Positions 18,634 through 18,735 of a stretch of 18,735 nt of DNA are shown one piece after another; position 1 is the stretch's first letter; every line of letters begins with the position of its first letter. The notes under the pieces were generated by a model. That model was not told where the DNA came from and did not search any database. It saw only the letters and a list, made by a program, of their open reading frames with translations. A program made the position numbers and the translations under genes. The stretch comes from Funneliformis mosseae (taxonomy: Eukaryota; Glomeromycota; Glomeromycetes; Glomerales; Glomeraceae), in NCBI GenBank assembly GCA_910592005.1, contig CAJVPP010001643.1, forward strand, positions 1 through 18,735, read 5' to 3'.

Positions 18634-18735
18634 CAGTGGCGGTCAAAAGTATTGCATTACCCGAACACAAATTTTAAAATTGCAATTTTTTGACAATTAA
18701 GGCGGCGCAGTGTACAAAACTTTATTTTTAGACTT
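18634..18735. mobile_element. Left end of a second Tc1-like element, cut by the window
   Basis: Starting right after a TA, cagtggcggtcaaaagtatt is a typical Tc1/mariner-type terminus (compare the ccaaaagtct terminus of its neighbour). The rest continues past the window end, so its length and transposase cannot be judged. Only about 6 bp separate it from the preceding element. Confidence 0.6.

Overview
The window looks like nuclear DNA of an arbuscular mycorrhizal fungus, most likely Rhizophagus or a close Glomeromycotina relative. This is inferred from very high A+T, short (about 75-90 nt) GT-AG introns in the two intact genes, and a dense load of decayed transposon-type genes around isolated housekeeping genes. 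There is no bacterial gene organisation, rRNA, CRISPR array or intact tRNA.

Only two genes look intact, and they are convergent. SOD1 (13991-14716, +, four exons, 156 aa Cu/Zn superoxide dismutase) has every metal and active-site residue. A ZC3H3/Red5-type CCCH zinc-finger protein (16137-15292, -, two coding exons, 253 aa) belongs to nuclear RNA surveillance. About 0.5 kb with poly-T tracts and AATAAA signals separates their 3' ends.

The rest is repeat and transposon debris. From left to right: a 142-bp tandem repeat that carries exon-like sequence with splice sites (92-490); a decayed multi-exon coiled-coil gene (488-2225); a 54-bp minisatellite (2234-2800); an 80-100 bp repeat (3091-3445); a large broken family-B DNA polymerase of mobile-element type on the minus strand (8302 to 3525), split by a poly(A)-tailed retroposon of about 760 bp with a perfect 13-bp target duplication; a divergent zinc-ribbon pseudogene (8401-8600) beside a cluster of short repeats; an empty AT-rich stretch containing a 9-bp minisatellite; and a MITE-like element (11848-11998). 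To the right of the two genes lie a pogo/Tigger-like MITE (16489-16660), a second decayed gene with Cys-x2-Cys motifs (16950-18010), an internally deleted Tc1/mariner element (18042-18627) and the start of another Tc1-like element at the window edge.

The observations most worth following are: (1) in-frame alternative splice acceptors downstream of SOD1 that would replace the short C-terminus with a 17-20 residue tail ending Arg-Arg-Asn-Lys-Leu, which resembles a peroxisomal PTS1; (2) the nested retroposon with tRNA T-arm-like hairpins; (3) the bias of pseudogene stops towards positions that look like former Trp, Gln and Arg codons, as expected from cytosine deamination; and (4) tandem repeats that keep codon or exon phase.
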